Source: Bifidobacterium breve (GTDB lineage Bacteria > Actinomycetota > Thermoleophilia > Miltoncostaeales > Miltoncostaeaceae). Taken from it: a DNA stretch of 25,118 bases. Positions 6,386 through 15,725 of the stretch are shown here, in pieces. The notes under the pieces were generated by a model, which had not been told where the DNA came from, ran no database searches, and saw only the letters and a list, made by a program, of their open reading frames with translations. The stretch's first letter is position 1. Every line of letters starts with the position of its first letter. The DNA lies in assembly GCA_945876305.1 (NCBI GenBank), contig CAMCOB010000006.1, positions 1-25,118 of the forward strand, read 5' to 3'. The translations under genes and the position numbers were made by a program.

Positions 6386-9055
6386 ATGGCAGACCCTAAA
6401 ATAATCCCCAGCGAGCCCCCGTGGCGCACAACCCGCGTGCGCTACGCCGACGTGCGTCGGCTGCAACTGGCGCTCGGGTGCCCCGAGCCCATGGCCTGGA
6501 TCATGGTGCGACGGGGACTCGCGGATGTCGCGGCGGCCCACGCCTTTCTCGCCACCGACGGTGACCTCGGGGACCCTGAGGCCATTGACGGCATCTCCGC
6601 AGCCGCCGACCGCCTGGTTGAGGCCATCGCCAAGGGTGAGCGCATCGCGATCCATGGCGACTACGACTGCGATGGGGTGTGCTCCACGGCGATTCTTGCC
6701 GGGGCGCTTCGTGCCCGGGGGGCCGACGTCGTCACCTTCCTCCCCAGCCGATTCACAGATGGATACGGGGTGTCGGAGGCCACTGTTGAGCGGTTGGCCG
6801 ATGAGGGCGCCCGGGTGTTCACCACGGTGGATTGCGGGACGTCGAGCGTGGAGGCCCTCACCCGCGCCCATGAGTTGGGGATGGATGTAATCGTGCTCGA
6901 CCACCACTTGGCGGGTGGCGCGCGCCCACCGGGCATCATCGCCAACCCCGCACTCGGGCGGGGGATGGACGCACTTCCCGCCGCTGCGGGCGTGGTATTC
7001 GATGTCACGCGTGCCATCGCCCTGCGCCTGGACGGCGACCTGTTGTCCCCAGCCGCAGATATGGGCATTGATCTCGCGGGCCTTGCCACCGTCGCCGACG
7101 CCGTGCCGCTCATCGAGGGGAACCGGCGACTGGTGCACCGGGCGATTGCCGCCATACGTCGCGGCGAGCGTCCGGGCATCAACGCGCTGTGCGCGGCGGC
7201 GGGCTCGAACCACCGCGTCATCACACCGCGTGGCCTGTCGTTCACGCTGGCGCCCGCAATCAATGCCGCCGGCCGCCTTGGCGACCCCGGGCGTGCGCTC
7301 GAACTGCTGCTCGCAACTGACGAGGGCGAGGCCCGTTCTCTGGCTGAGGAGCTCTGGGCGCTCAACACCACGCGACGTGACGTGGAGCGACAGGTCACTG
7401 CGGAGGCCACCGCGATCGTGGAGGCCGAGACCGGTCAGCGTGCCGATGCCGCCATCACACTCGTGGCGGGCGAGGGGTGGCACGAGGGTGTGGTGGGCAT
7501 CGTGGCATCGCGCATGGTGGAGCGGTTTGGGCGACCCGCAATCGTGCTCGCCACTTCGGGGGGCGAGGCGAAGGGGTCCGGCCGCAGCCTTCCCGGGGTG
7601 GACCTGCATGCGATTGTGGGCGACGCGGACGCCCTGCTCACGCGCTGGGGTGGTCACGCGGGCGCCGTGGGCGTGTCGCTGGCAACCGATGACATCGCCG
7701 CATTCCGTGGGGCGCTTGAGTCGGCCGCGGCTGGGCGGAGAGGCGAGATCTCGCGGGCGCACACACGCTCCGTGGACGCCGTCGCCGGTGGTCCCGATCT
7801 CACACTGGCGACGGCTGAGGCCCTTGAGGCGCTGGCCCCATTTGGCCGCGGCAATCCCGAGCCGCGCATTGTGGTGCCCGGCTGCGCGATCACGGGCATC
7901 TCACGTGTGGGTGGTGGCAAGCACCTGAAAGCCCGGCTCTCCGCTGGGGGTGTGATGGCACCCGCGATTGGCTTCCAGATGGGGGACCAGGGCCCGGAAC
8001 TGAAGGGTGCAGGCGAGGATGCGCGCTACGACGCCGTGGCGCGCCTCGAGGTGGAGCGCTGGCAGGACACCGTGGGGCCACGGGTGACACTCGAGGCCAT
8101 TGTGCGGCTCCCTGATGGCCCACTCGTGCCTGGTGGCTGCGCCACTGCCTGTGATGTCACATGCCCGGACCGCGTGCACATGGCCGGAGTACGCCGCCTG
8201 CTGGATTCACCATTTCCTGCCGACGTGTCCTCGGCGCACCTCGAGCCGCCTGCCGACGTCGTGGACCGCCGGGGTGAGGGGCGGGCGCTTCCGCTCATCG
8301 CCGCACTTGCCGGTGCTGACGGTGGCGTTGTTGCGGTGGTGGCCGACGTGCCGCGCCGACGCGCCGCCCTGTCGGAGGTCCTGTTTCCGGGGAGGCTCGG
8401 GGTCGAGGTGGCAATTATTGGCGGAGACCGTTGCGACCGCGACGCGATGGCGTCGCGCCTGGCCCTTGCACGGGGCGGGCCGCTGCTCGCGCTCCTCGAT
8501 CCCCGCGCGCTGGCCGACCTGGTACTGCCGGACGACGTGCACCTCGTGGTGGTTGACCCGCCGGTGTTCGACGCGGACATCGTGTCGCTTCGCACGGCGG
8601 GTGCGGGGCGCACGGTGCATCTGGCGTGGGGTGAGGATGAGGCCCGTTATGCGCTCGGGGTGGCCGAGGCCGATCTCTCGGTGCGTGATGTCGCCCGTGG
8701 GCTCTGGCCGTCGCTGAAGGCCGCCAGTGCACTCATGCCGTGGGATTCCGACCTCGACCACCTGCTCGCGGGGGATGGGGCCGTCTCGCGGTCGCCACGC
8801 GCAATTGCGATTGCACTTGCTGCGCTTCGCGAGGCGGGACTCATCACGGTTGACGATGCGGGCATCACGGTGTGCGACGGGGTCGGGCGATCTGACCTTG
8901 AGACCACCCAAACGGGCCTGCATGCGGCTGCCCTGCTCGACCAGGCACGGCAGCTCACGGCGCGCGCGATGACCCTCGACATCTTCGGAGCACTGCCCGA
9001 GTTCGCAAGTGGCTCCGTGGAGGGTCCGCCGTTCCCCTCCGACGCGTTATCGTAG
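6386..9055 (+). CDS. recJ: Single-stranded-DNA exonuclease RecJ with extended C-terminus
   Basis: 889 residues. RecJ is a 5'-to-3' single-strand-specific exonuclease used in recombination and mismatch or base-excision repair. The DHH core is clear: HGDYDCDGV at 90-98 (motif I, metal Asp), FTTVDCGTSS (motif II), and LDHH with Asp172-His173-His174 (motif III). The segment LSFTLAPAINAAGRLGDP follows. The DHHA1 domain has GWHEGVVGIVASR and WGGHAGAVGVSL near 420, then an OB-fold stretch. The last ~300 residues are an extension beyond the ~570-residue E. coli form; they look like a degenerate P-loop domain (LVVVDPP resembles a Walker B strand) and a winged helix. I chose ATG 6386 because it follows the -10 box; GTG codons upstream are in frame. 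The stop lies inside the relA promoter. Confidence 0.93.
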   Translation: MADPKIIPSEPPWRTTRVRYADVRRLQLALGCPEPMAWIMVRRGLADVAAAHAFLATDGDLGDPEAIDGISAAADRLVEAIAKGERIAIHGDYDCDGVCSTAILAGALRARGADVVTFLPSRFTDGYGVSEATVERLADEGARVFTTVDCGTSSVEALTRAHELGMDVIVLDHHLAGGARPPGIIANPALGRGMDALPAAAGVVFDVTRAIALRLDGDLLSPAADMGIDLAGLATVADAVPLIEGNRRLVHRAIAAIRRGERPGINALCAAAGSNHRVITPRGLSFTLAPAINAAGRLGDPGRALELLLATDEGEARSLAEELWALNTTRRDVERQVTAEATAIVEAETGQRADAAITLVAGEGWHEGVVGIVASRMVERFGRPAIVLATSGGEAKGSGRSLPGVDLHAIVGDADALLTRWGGHAGAVGVSLATDDIAAFRGALESAAAGRRGEISRAHTRSVDAVAGGPDLTLATAEALEALAPFGRGNPEPRIVVPGCAITGISRVGGGKHLKARLSAGGVMAPAIGFQMGDQGPELKGAGEDARYDAVARLEVERWQDTVGPRVTLEAIVRLPDGPLVPGGCATACDVTCPDRVHMAGVRRLLDSPFPADVSSAHLEPPADVVDRRGEGRALPLIAALAGADGGVVAVVADVPRRRAALSEVLFPGRLGVEVAIIGGDRCDRDAMASRLALARGGPLLALLDPRALADLVLPDDVHLVVVDPPVFDADIVSLRTAGAGRTVHLAWGEDEARYALGVAEADLSVRDVARGLWPSLKAASALMPWDSDLDHLLAGDGAVSRSPRAIAIALAALREAGLITVDDAGITVCDGVGRSDLETTQTGLHAAALLDQARQLTARAMTLDIFGALPEFASGSVEGPPFPSDALS
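9048..9053 (+). promoter_or_regulatory. Leaderless -10 box for relA/spoT, overlapping the recJ stop
   Basis: TATCGT ends 7 nt before GTG 9061, and its final T is the first base of the recJ TAG stop (9053-9055). No SD precedes the GTG. It fits a leaderless transcript starting at the GTG. Confidence 0.5.
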
Positions 9056-9060
9056 GACCC

Positions 9061-11286
9061 GTGGGAACACCGCTCGCCGACCTTGGACTGACGCCGGCGA
9101 CCGGCCCCTCGGAACTCGAGGAGCTGGTACGCGAGGTGCTGTCCAATCACCCCGATGCCGACGCCGATGCCATTCGGCGCGCATACGGGTACGCCGATGA
9201 GCGCCACCACGACCAGCTTCGCCAGTCGGGTGCGCCGTACATCACCCACCCACTCGGGGTGGCGCGCATCTGTGCTGGGCTCGGCCTCGACGGCGAGACC
9301 ATTCAGGCGGCCCTGTTGCACGACACGGTGGAGGACACCGCCGCCACGCACGAGGACGTTCTCGGCCAATTCGGTGCCGAGGTGGCCGCGCTGGTGGATG
9401 GGGTGACCAAGCTCACGCGAATCCACTTTGAAAGCCAGGAGGAGCGGCAGGCCGAGAACTACCGCAAGCTCATCGTCTCGATGTCGAGCGATATCCGCGT
9501 GTTGCTCGTGAAGCTCGCGGACCGCCTGCACAACATGCGCACGCTTCAGTACATGAGCAAGGCGAAGCAGGTGCAGAAGGCGCGCGAGACCCTCGAGGTG
9601 TACGCGCCGCTCGCGCACCGGCTTGGAATCCAGTCCCTCAAGTGGGAGCTCGAGGATCTGGCGTTTCAGGCGCTGCACCCCAAGCGCTACGCGGAAATCC
9701 AGCAGATGGTCAATCAGCGCAGGGTGGACCGCGAGGAGTACGTGGCGGAGGCCGGCGGATATCTGGCGGACGAACTGCGGAAGGTGGGCGTGGAGCCGGT
9801 GGAGATCATCGGCCGGGCCAAGCATTTCTATTCGATCTACGAGAAAATGACCCGCAAGGGCAAAGAATTCAACGAGATCTACGACCTCACCGCGATGCGG
9901 GTGATCGTGGAGTCGGTAAAGGACTGCTACGGCGCGGTGGGCACCATTCACTCGCTGTGGAAGCCCATCCCCGGGCGATTTAAGGACTACATCGCCATGC
10001 CGCGGCTGAACATGTACCAGTCGCTGCACACCACGGTGATTGGGCCTCAGGGCACGCCGCTCGAGATTCAGATCCGCACATTGGAAATGCACCGCACCGC
10101 CGAGTACGGCGTGGCCGCCCACTGGCTGTATAAGGCAGAGAACCGCGCCCACGACACTGCACCTGACGACCGGCTCGAGTGGCTGTCACGCATGATGGAC
10201 TGGCAGCGCGACACCACCGACCCCGGCGAGTTCATTGAGTCGCTCAAGGGCGATCTGTACTCGCAGGAGGTGTTCGTGTTTACGCCCAAGGGCGAGGTGC
10301 GCGCCCTACCTGCAGGCTCCACGCCACTCGACTTCGCCTACGACGTGCACACCGACGTGGGGCACCGGTGTGTGGGTGCGAAGGTCAATGGCCGCATCGT
10401 GCCGCTCACCCAGCACCTTGAGTCGGGCGACTTCGTGGAGATTCTCACCTCCAAGCAGCCCCGCGGTCCGTCACGTGACTGGCTGGGCGTGGTGCAGACC
10501 TCAAAGGCCCGCTCGCGCATCCGGTCGTTTTTCAGCCGGGAGCGGCGTGAGGATGCCGAGCACCGTGGGCGTGAACTGCTCCAAGATGCCCTCCGAAAAG
10601 CCCGCCTCCCCAATCAGCGCATCGTGGGGTCACCGCTGTTTGCAGGTGTGATTGAGGAGATGGGCTTCAAGCGGGCCGAGGACTTCTACATCTCGCTCGG
10701 CCTCGGCAAGACCTCCTCTCAGGTGGTGGTGAACAAGATCATTTCGTCTCTCAAGGCACAGGAGGGCGGGGTTGAGTCCCAGCCCACCGCGCCCGAGGGC
10801 CGCAACAATCGCATGCGCCAGGGTGGCGTGTCCACAGATCTCGGAATCGAGATCGAGGGCGTGGCCGACGTGATGGTGCGACTCGCCAAGTGCTGCAAGC
10901 CGGTTCCCGGGGATGACATCGTGGGGTACATCTCGCTGGGACGCGGTATCACGATCCACCGGGGAGACTGCCCCAATACGCGCGCGCTCATGCGGTCCCC
11001 GGAGCGATTCACCTCCGTGGCCTGGGGTGGGGAGAGCCGGCACGCCTTTGGCGTGGAACTCGCCGTGGAGGCATGGGATCGCCATCGCCTGCTCGAGGAC
11101 ATCTCACGCACCATCGCCGAGAACGGGGTCAACATCCTCTCGGCGCAGTGCCAGGTTGATGATCAGATGGCCCGGCATCGCTTTGTGCTGGAGATGGCCG
11201 ATATCGACACCCTGCGGGTGCTCACGGGGCACCTGCGAAACGTCGAGTCGGTATTTGACGCGTACAGGGTGACGCCGGGCGCCTGA
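9061..11286 (+). CDS. rel: Bifunctional (p)ppGpp synthetase/hydrolase (RelA/SpoT homologue)
   Basis: 741 residues, the usual length of long RSH enzymes, which make and break the alarmone (p)ppGpp in the stringent response. The HD hydrolase domain has YITHPLGVARI and HDTVEDT (His87-Asp88), with LVKLADRLHNMRTL. The synthetase domain has GRAKHFYSIYEKM and RFKD at 306-309, the RxKD form found in bifunctional enzymes (RelA-only enzymes carry ExDD), then YQSLHTTV and EIQIRTLEMHRTAEYGVAAHW. A TGS domain (about 403-475, VFVFTPKGEVRALPAGSTP), a zinc-finger-like segment (AKCCKPVPGDDIVGY) and a C-terminal ACT domain (about 665-735) complete it. GTG 9061 is the start. The recJ-rel order is common, but the apt gene often found between them is missing. 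Confidence 0.96.
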   Translation: MGTPLADLGLTPATGPSELEELVREVLSNHPDADADAIRRAYGYADERHHDQLRQSGAPYITHPLGVARICAGLGLDGETIQAALLHDTVEDTAATHEDVLGQFGAEVAALVDGVTKLTRIHFESQEERQAENYRKLIVSMSSDIRVLLVKLADRLHNMRTLQYMSKAKQVQKARETLEVYAPLAHRLGIQSLKWELEDLAFQALHPKRYAEIQQMVNQRRVDREEYVAEAGGYLADELRKVGVEPVEIIGRAKHFYSIYEKMTRKGKEFNEIYDLTAMRVIVESVKDCYGAVGTIHSLWKPIPGRFKDYIAMPRLNMYQSLHTTVIGPQGTPLEIQIRTLEMHRTAEYGVAAHWLYKAENRAHDTAPDDRLEWLSRMMDWQRDTTDPGEFIESLKGDLYSQEVFVFTPKGEVRALPAGSTPLDFAYDVHTDVGHRCVGAKVNGRIVPLTQHLESGDFVEILTSKQPRGPSRDWLGVVQTSKARSRIRSFFSRERREDAEHRGRELLQDALRKARLPNQRIVGSPLFAGVIEEMGFKRAEDFYISLGLGKTSSQVVVNKIISSLKAQEGGVESQPTAPEGRNNRMRQGGVSTDLGIEIEGVADVMVRLAKCCKPVPGDDIVGYISLGRGITIHRGDCPNTRALMRSPERFTSVAWGGESRHAFGVELAVEAWDRHRLLEDISRTIAENGVNILSAQCQVDDQMARHRFVLEMADIDTLRVLTGHLRNVESVFDAYRVTPGA

Positions 11287-11333
11287 CCCGGCATTTCGGG
11301 CTGTCGGTGGCGTCGGGCATCGGCCCCTGCTGG

Positions 11334-11339
11334 TAGCGT
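11334..11339 (+). promoter_or_regulatory. Candidate -10 box for the LytR_C gene
   Basis: TAGCGT ends 9 nt before GTG 11349, implying a leader of about 0-3 nt. No SD site is present. It lies in the 62-bp gap after rel. Confidence 0.45.
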
Positions 11340-11348
11340 GGCCTGCCA

Positions 11349-12260
11349 GTGGACCTGCTGGACATCATCATCATCGCGGCTGCCGCAATCGGCGTCGTGG
11401 CATTTATCGCCCTCGCCGTGGTGATCGTCCGTCAGGGGCGAGCGCTGAAGCGGCTGGAGGATCGCATTGGGCCGCCCGTGCCCATGGCCGCAGCACCCTC
11501 GCTGGAACGAGTCCGTGCGATTACCACCTCGCCCGAGGTCCGCGTTGAGACCTCCGATGCCCAATTGGCGGCACAGGCAGACGCTCTGCCCGGGTCTGCC
11601 CCGAATGCCGCAGCAGATGCGGTGGTACGTGACGCCGCCGGTGGCGCCGCCGCTGCTGCCCAGGCGCAGCCACGGTCCACGGCTCGGGCGCGCGCCAATG
11701 CCAAGAGCAGCACCTCGCGGGCGAAGGCCGGACCAGGCACAAAGAACGCCAAGTCGGGCGGGGGAAATGGCGCGCTCGTGGTGCTCATCTCCGTGCTCGC
11801 CGTGGCGATCGTGGCAGGTGGCGTGTGGTTCTTCCTCCTGCGTGGTGATGGCGGGTCGTCCACACCGGCAAGTGCCGGGACATCGACGAGTGCGACGTCC
11901 GGCACCACCGGCACCACTGTTGACGTGGGTGGCACGATCCCCGAAGTGGTGCCCCCGCTGGCCAACAAGGCTGCGTACACCGTGGCCGTGCTCAACGCGA
12001 GTGGCGTGTCCGGTGCAGCAGCGAACCGCGTGGCACCACGCGTGCAGGCGGCTGGCTACACCCTTGGGGTCGTGGATAACGCCGCGAAGCAGGACCTGCC
12101 GACGTCACAGATCGAATATCTGCCCGGTCGCAAGGAAGTGGCCTGGAACCTGGGCAAGGATCTGGGCATCACCACTGCTGTGCCGGTCGATGCGCTGGCG
12201 GAAGGGCGTATCGGTACCGCCGACGCCGTGGTGGTTGTGGGCAAGGACCTCGCCAAGTAA
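11349..12260 (+). CDS. Membrane protein with LytR/CpsA/Psr C-terminal (LytR_C) domain
   Basis: 303 residues. Residues 4-28 form a first hydrophobic segment (LLDIIIIAAAAIGVVAFIAL). An Ala-rich linker follows with a basic stretch (ARARANAKSS) near 115-125. A second span lies at about 141-163 (ALVVLISVLAVAIVAGGVWFF), then a Thr/Ser/Gly linker. Residues about 210-301 form a LytR_C domain (YTVAVLNASGVSGAAANRVA, then VVDNAAKQ, then ADAVVVVGKDL). That domain is often attached to, or found apart from, the LCP enzymes that link polymers to peptidoglycan; no LCP catalytic domain is present here. The C-terminus is probably outside the cell and may bind cell-wall material. GTG 11349 is chosen because of the upstream -10 box. 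Confidence 0.8.
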   Translation: MDLLDIIIIAAAAIGVVAFIALAVVIVRQGRALKRLEDRIGPPVPMAAAPSLERVRAITTSPEVRVETSDAQLAAQADALPGSAPNAAADAVVRDAAGGAAAAAQAQPRSTARARANAKSSTSRAKAGPGTKNAKSGGGNGALVVLISVLAVAIVAGGVWFFLLRGDGGSSTPASAGTSTSATSGTTGTTVDVGGTIPEVVPPLANKAAYTVAVLNASGVSGAAANRVAPRVQAAGYTLGVVDNAAKQDLPTSQIEYLPGRKEVAWNLGKDLGITTAVPVDALAEGRIGTADAVVVVGKDLAK

Positions 12261-12273
12261 CACCCGCAGGGTG
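12261..12273. terminator. Small hairpin between converging genes
   Basis: CACCC and GGGTG flank the triloop GCA in the 16-bp gap between the LytR_C stop and the hyuB stop. The stem is 5 bp with no T-run on either side. It could act as a weak bidirectional terminator, but a chance hairpin is possible at this GC content. Confidence 0.3.
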
Positions 12274-12276
12274 CAG

Positions 12277-13806
12277 TCAGGCGATGCCGTGGCCTCCGCC
12301 GCCGGGCGTTCGCTGCTCAATAACTGAACCGGCCGAGAGGCGGCCACGCCACTTGCCGCTCACCGGCGCATCGTCGATGCGCGTCGAGCCCGGAGTGCCG
12401 TCGCTCCCGCCGCCGAGCCCACGGGGTGCCGAGCGACGCCGCTCCGCGATAAGCGACACATCGGCATCCTCGAGGAGCCGGATGCGACGCACCACACCGT
12501 CGCCGCCGCGGTGCAGACCGGTGCCGCCCGATCCACGCCGGACCGAGTAGCGCTCCACACGCACGGGCATTGCCACCTCGAGGGCCTCAACCGGAGTGTT
12601 CAGCGTGTTGCTCATCGCGACGTGTACGGCATCAGGCCCGTCGCCACGCAGGGAGGCTCCCTGGCCGCCACCGAGGGTCTCGAAATACACCCGACCGGGG
12701 AACCCAAGTGTGAGGTTGTTCATGGTCCCCTGCCCCTGGGCAGGCACATCTGCGGCACCCGACAGGGCGCCCATCACCGCGTCGGTGATTCGGCTTGAGC
12801 CCTCCACGTTGCCCGCCGCAACTGCGCTGGGCGGGCGGGCGTTCACCACGCTGCCCTCGGGGGCGATGATGGTGACCGGGGCGAATGCACCCGCGGATGC
12901 CGGGATGTCAGGGTCAATCGCCACGCGCACTGCGAAGTACACCGCTGATCGCGTCACGGCGATGGGGCAGTTGAGGTTTCCCGGTCCGGCGGGGTCGCTG
13001 CCGGTGAAGTCGACGGTCATCGCATCGCCGCTGATGGTGACCGCCACGCGGATCACGATGTCGTCATCGGTCACGCCGTCGCCCTCAAGGCACTCGAGGC
13101 CGGTCCAACGGCCGTCTGGAAGTACGGAAATCGCCGCACGTGTGCGTCGCTGCGCGTAGGCGAGAATGTCGTCCATCGCTGCCGCGATGGCGTGCACACC
13201 GCCGCGTCGCTGTGCCAGATCGTCCATCCGCGTCTGAGCGAGTCGGTGTGCGGATAGCTGGGCTGCAAGATCGCCCCGGCGCTCATCCGGCGTGCGGGAG
13301 TTGGCGAGGATGAGATCGACAAGGCCCTGATCAACGCCACTGGGTGATGCCATGCGCATTGGCGGAATGATCAGGCCCTCCTGAACAATCTCCCGTGCCC
13401 CCGCCGGCATGGATCCAGGTGCCATGCCGCCGACGTCCGCGTGGTGGGCGCGTGTGACCGCGTGCGCCACCGTGGTGCCATCAACGGCAATGGGGGAGAC
13501 GATCGTGATGTCAGGCAGGTGCGTGCCGCCCCGAAACGGGTCGTTGATGATCCACGCCTCGCCTGGCAGCGCGCCGCGGGCCATCACGGCAGCAACCGCC
13601 TCGGGCATGGCACCCAGGTGCACGGGAATCGAGTCCGACTGCGCCACCATTTGCCCATGCGCATCAAAGATTGCCGTGCTGCAGTCGCGACGCTCCTTGA
13701 TGGTGACGCTGAAGGCCGCGCGCACCAATGCGGCCTGCATCTCGTCGGCAACCGCGCACAGAGTGGCGTTCCAGACCTGGAGGCCGATCGGGTCGAGACC
13801 ACTCAT
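12277..13806 (-). CDS. hyuB: Hydantoinase B / 5-oxoprolinase beta-type subunit (HyuB)
   Basis: 509 residues. HyuB proteins form the second half of ATP-dependent hydantoinases, 5-oxoprolinases and acetone/acetophenone carboxylase-like enzymes. Family marks are DPIGLQVWNATLCAVADEM, FSVTIKERRDCSTAIFDAHGQMVAQSDSIPVHLGAM, the segment WIINDPFRGGTHLPDITIVSP, TVDFTGSDPAGPGNLNCP, and the Gly-rich C-terminal half (RRGSGGTGLHRGGDG). The tail GGGGHGIA fits the family ending. The ATG at 13806 overlaps the hyuA stop as ATGA, so the two are translationally coupled. The substrate cannot be read from the sequence; no hydantoin racemase, carbamoylase or transporter lies beside it. Confidence 0.92.
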   Translation of the reverse strand: MSGLDPIGLQVWNATLCAVADEMQAALVRAAFSVTIKERRDCSTAIFDAHGQMVAQSDSIPVHLGAMPEAVAAVMARGALPGEAWIINDPFRGGTHLPDITIVSPIAVDGTTVAHAVTRAHHADVGGMAPGSMPAGAREIVQEGLIIPPMRMASPSGVDQGLVDLILANSRTPDERRGDLAAQLSAHRLAQTRMDDLAQRRGGVHAIAAAMDDILAYAQRRTRAAISVLPDGRWTGLECLEGDGVTDDDIVIRVAVTISGDAMTVDFTGSDPAGPGNLNCPIAVTRSAVYFAVRVAIDPDIPASAGAFAPVTIIAPEGSVVNARPPSAVAAGNVEGSSRITDAVMGALSGAADVPAQGQGTMNNLTLGFPGRVYFETLGGGQGASLRGDGPDAVHVAMSNTLNTPVEALEVAMPVRVERYSVRRGSGGTGLHRGGDGVVRRIRLLEDADVSLIAERRRSAPRGLGGGSDGTPGSTRIDDAPVSGKWRGRLSAGSVIEQRTPGGGGHGIA

Positions 13807-15725
13807 GAGCGCTCCAGCGTAATTGCACCATCAGCGTGTGCTGTGGCAATCCATCCGTCGGCGACCCAGCACGTGCTGCCGTCCATGGGAATGCTGATGG
13901 GACCGGAAATCGGGGGGCCTGCGGGTGCCGCGACACCCCCGGGAATCTCCGGGCCGTCGCAGATGGCCGCGACACGGAGCGACACAACCTCGACGGCCCG
14001 ACCCGGCATGGCCCCGCCGGATGCGCGCTCGTGGGCAGCATGAAATGCGTCCGCGAGTCCAGCGCCCGGATCCTCCGGGTCCCATGGGATGGTCAGCGCA
14101 TGGCTTTGCCCGATGTAGCGGCAGTCGGCGTGGGCCTCAAGGCGCCCGCCGGGGACATCTGCCATGGCCATCGCGAGGAGTGGTGCGACCGCGTGAGCAA
14201 GCGATGCGTGATCTGCGGCGGGAAGAAGCACCGTCTGCACGTGGTCGCAGCGTTCCCCGGCCACCACCATGCCCAGTGCGGCCAGCACACCCGCGGATGC
14301 CGGACATACGATGCGCGCGATCTGAAGCGAGTCGGCCACGTCGCAGGCGTGCATTGGGCCCGCACCACCAAACGCGATCAGCACGCCGGGCCGGGGATCG
14401 ATGCCGCGCTCCACACTCACCACGCGGAGCGCCCCCACCATCTGCGAGACGGCCACAGCGATGATGCCCTCGGCGCATTGCACCGGGCGAAGACCGAGTG
14501 TCTCGCCGAATGCCGTCACAGCCTCGAGCGCCCGCACCTGATCGAGGTGTATCTCGCCCCCGGCACCGAGATCTCCGGTCACGCGACCGAGCACCACATT
14601 GGCGTCGGTGACCGTGGGCTCCGTGCCACCAAGGCCGTATGCGGCGGGCCCCGGAACCGCCGCGGCCGAGTGCGGCCCCACACGCAGGGCGCCGCCGCCA
14701 TCTGCCCAGGCGATGCTGCCGCCGCCAGCCGACACCGTGTTGATGTCGAGCATGGGCAGGTGGACCGGGTGTCCGGCGACGGTGCGCCCCGACGCCCGTG
14801 CGGGTTCGCCATCGTCGATGAGGGCGACATCGCATGAGGTCCCGCCCATGTCGAACGCCAGAGCGAGCGGCTCATGAATACTCGCTGCAACCGCCGCAGC
14901 ACCCACCAGGCCGCCCGCGGGACCAGACAGGACGGTGCGCGCAGCATGCGTGGTTGCCACACCGAGGCTCATCAGGCCACCGCTCGACTGCATGATGGAG
15001 GGCTCCGGCAGGCCGGCCGCTGCCGTACGGCCCGAGAGGCGCTCGAGGTAGGTGAGAAGCACGGGCGCGAGGTAGGCGTCAAGGGCCGTGGTGGCAACGC
15101 GCTCGTACTCCCTGATCTCGGGGAGCACCTCCGATGAGATGGAGATGGGGACACCCGGAAGTGCTGCGCGTATGGCGCGTGCGAGCGCGGTCTCGTGTGA
15201 TGGATCCCGGTAGGCAAAGAGCAGGCCGATCGCCACCGACTCCGGGTTGAGTGCCACCACTGCGGCGACCACCTCACGAATCGCATCGTCGTTGAGCGGC
15301 AGTTCGATACCAGTGGGGGTCATGCGCTCTCTGGCGCCCACCACGTGGTCTGCGCGCACGAGTGGGGTCGGATGCTGCTGCCAAAGGCGGTACAGCGAGG
15401 CCCGGTCCTGCCGGCGTAGTTCGAGGATGTCCTCAAAACCCTGCGTGGTGATCAGACACACCCGGGCGCCGCGCCGCTCGAGGAGTGCGTTGGTGCCCAC
15501 TGTCATGCCGTGGGCGAGCGACCGGACCTCCGCGCCGGTCACCCCGGCGGCATCGAGCGCGGCTGCAACCGCGGCCACGACGCCCTCCCCCTGATCGTGC
15601 GGGGTGGTGGGAACCTTGGCCGCGAAGACGCCGTGCGCCGCCACCACGACGGCGTCGGTGAATGTGCCGCCGACGTCAACGCCGACCCGAGTGTGTGGGG
15701 TGTCCCCCCGAATGGGATCTACCAT
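13803..15725 (-). CDS. hyuA: Hydantoinase A / 5-oxoprolinase alpha-type subunit (HyuA)
   Basis: 640 residues. HyuA is the ATP-binding actin-like half of the HyuAB enzyme. It opens with the phosphate-1 motif RVGVDVGGTFTDAVVV, followed by AHGMTVGTNALLERRGARV. Further marks are TQGFEDILELRRQ, the segment SISSEVLPEIREYERVATT, IMQSSGGLMS, TVLSGPAGGLVGAA, LAFDMGGTSCDVALID, and SAGGGSIAWAD before the C-terminal part with FGGAGPMHACDVAD. ATG 15725 is chosen because it begins just before the phosphate motif and follows a TAGATT box by 8 nt. The frame stays open far upstream to about 17100, but that extension is low-complexity Arg/Pro/Thr and opposes other genes. The ATG overlaps the start codon of a plus-strand gene within CCATGG. 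Confidence 0.92.
   Translation of the reverse strand: MVDPIRGDTPHTRVGVDVGGTFTDAVVVAAHGVFAAKVPTTPHDQGEGVVAAVAAALDAAGVTGAEVRSLAHGMTVGTNALLERRGARVCLITTQGFEDILELRRQDRASLYRLWQQHPTPLVRADHVVGARERMTPTGIELPLNDDAIREVVAAVVALNPESVAIGLLFAYRDPSHETALARAIRAALPGVPISISSEVLPEIREYERVATTALDAYLAPVLLTYLERLSGRTAAAGLPEPSIMQSSGGLMSLGVATTHAARTVLSGPAGGLVGAAAVAASIHEPLALAFDMGGTSCDVALIDDGEPARASGRTVAGHPVHLPMLDINTVSAGGGSIAWADGGGALRVGPHSAAAVPGPAAYGLGGTEPTVTDANVVLGRVTGDLGAGGEIHLDQVRALEAVTAFGETLGLRPVQCAEGIIAVAVSQMVGALRVVSVERGIDPRPGVLIAFGGAGPMHACDVADSLQIARIVCPASAGVLAALGMVVAGERCDHVQTVLLPAADHASLAHAVAPLLAMAMADVPGGRLEAHADCRYIGQSHALTIPWDPEDPGAGLADAFHAAHERASGGAMPGRAVEVVSLRVAAICDGPEIPGGVAAPAGPPISGPISIPMDGSTCWVADGWIATAHADGAITLERS

Noticed and set aside
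6056..7762. A 568-codon minus-strand open frame opposite the kinase end and recJ
   Set aside because: Same shadow pattern; the plus-strand DHH motifs show the coding frame.
8647..10152. A 501-codon minus-strand open frame opposite recJ and rel
   Set aside because: It is antisense to clear RecJ and RelA/SpoT motifs and has no domain of its own.
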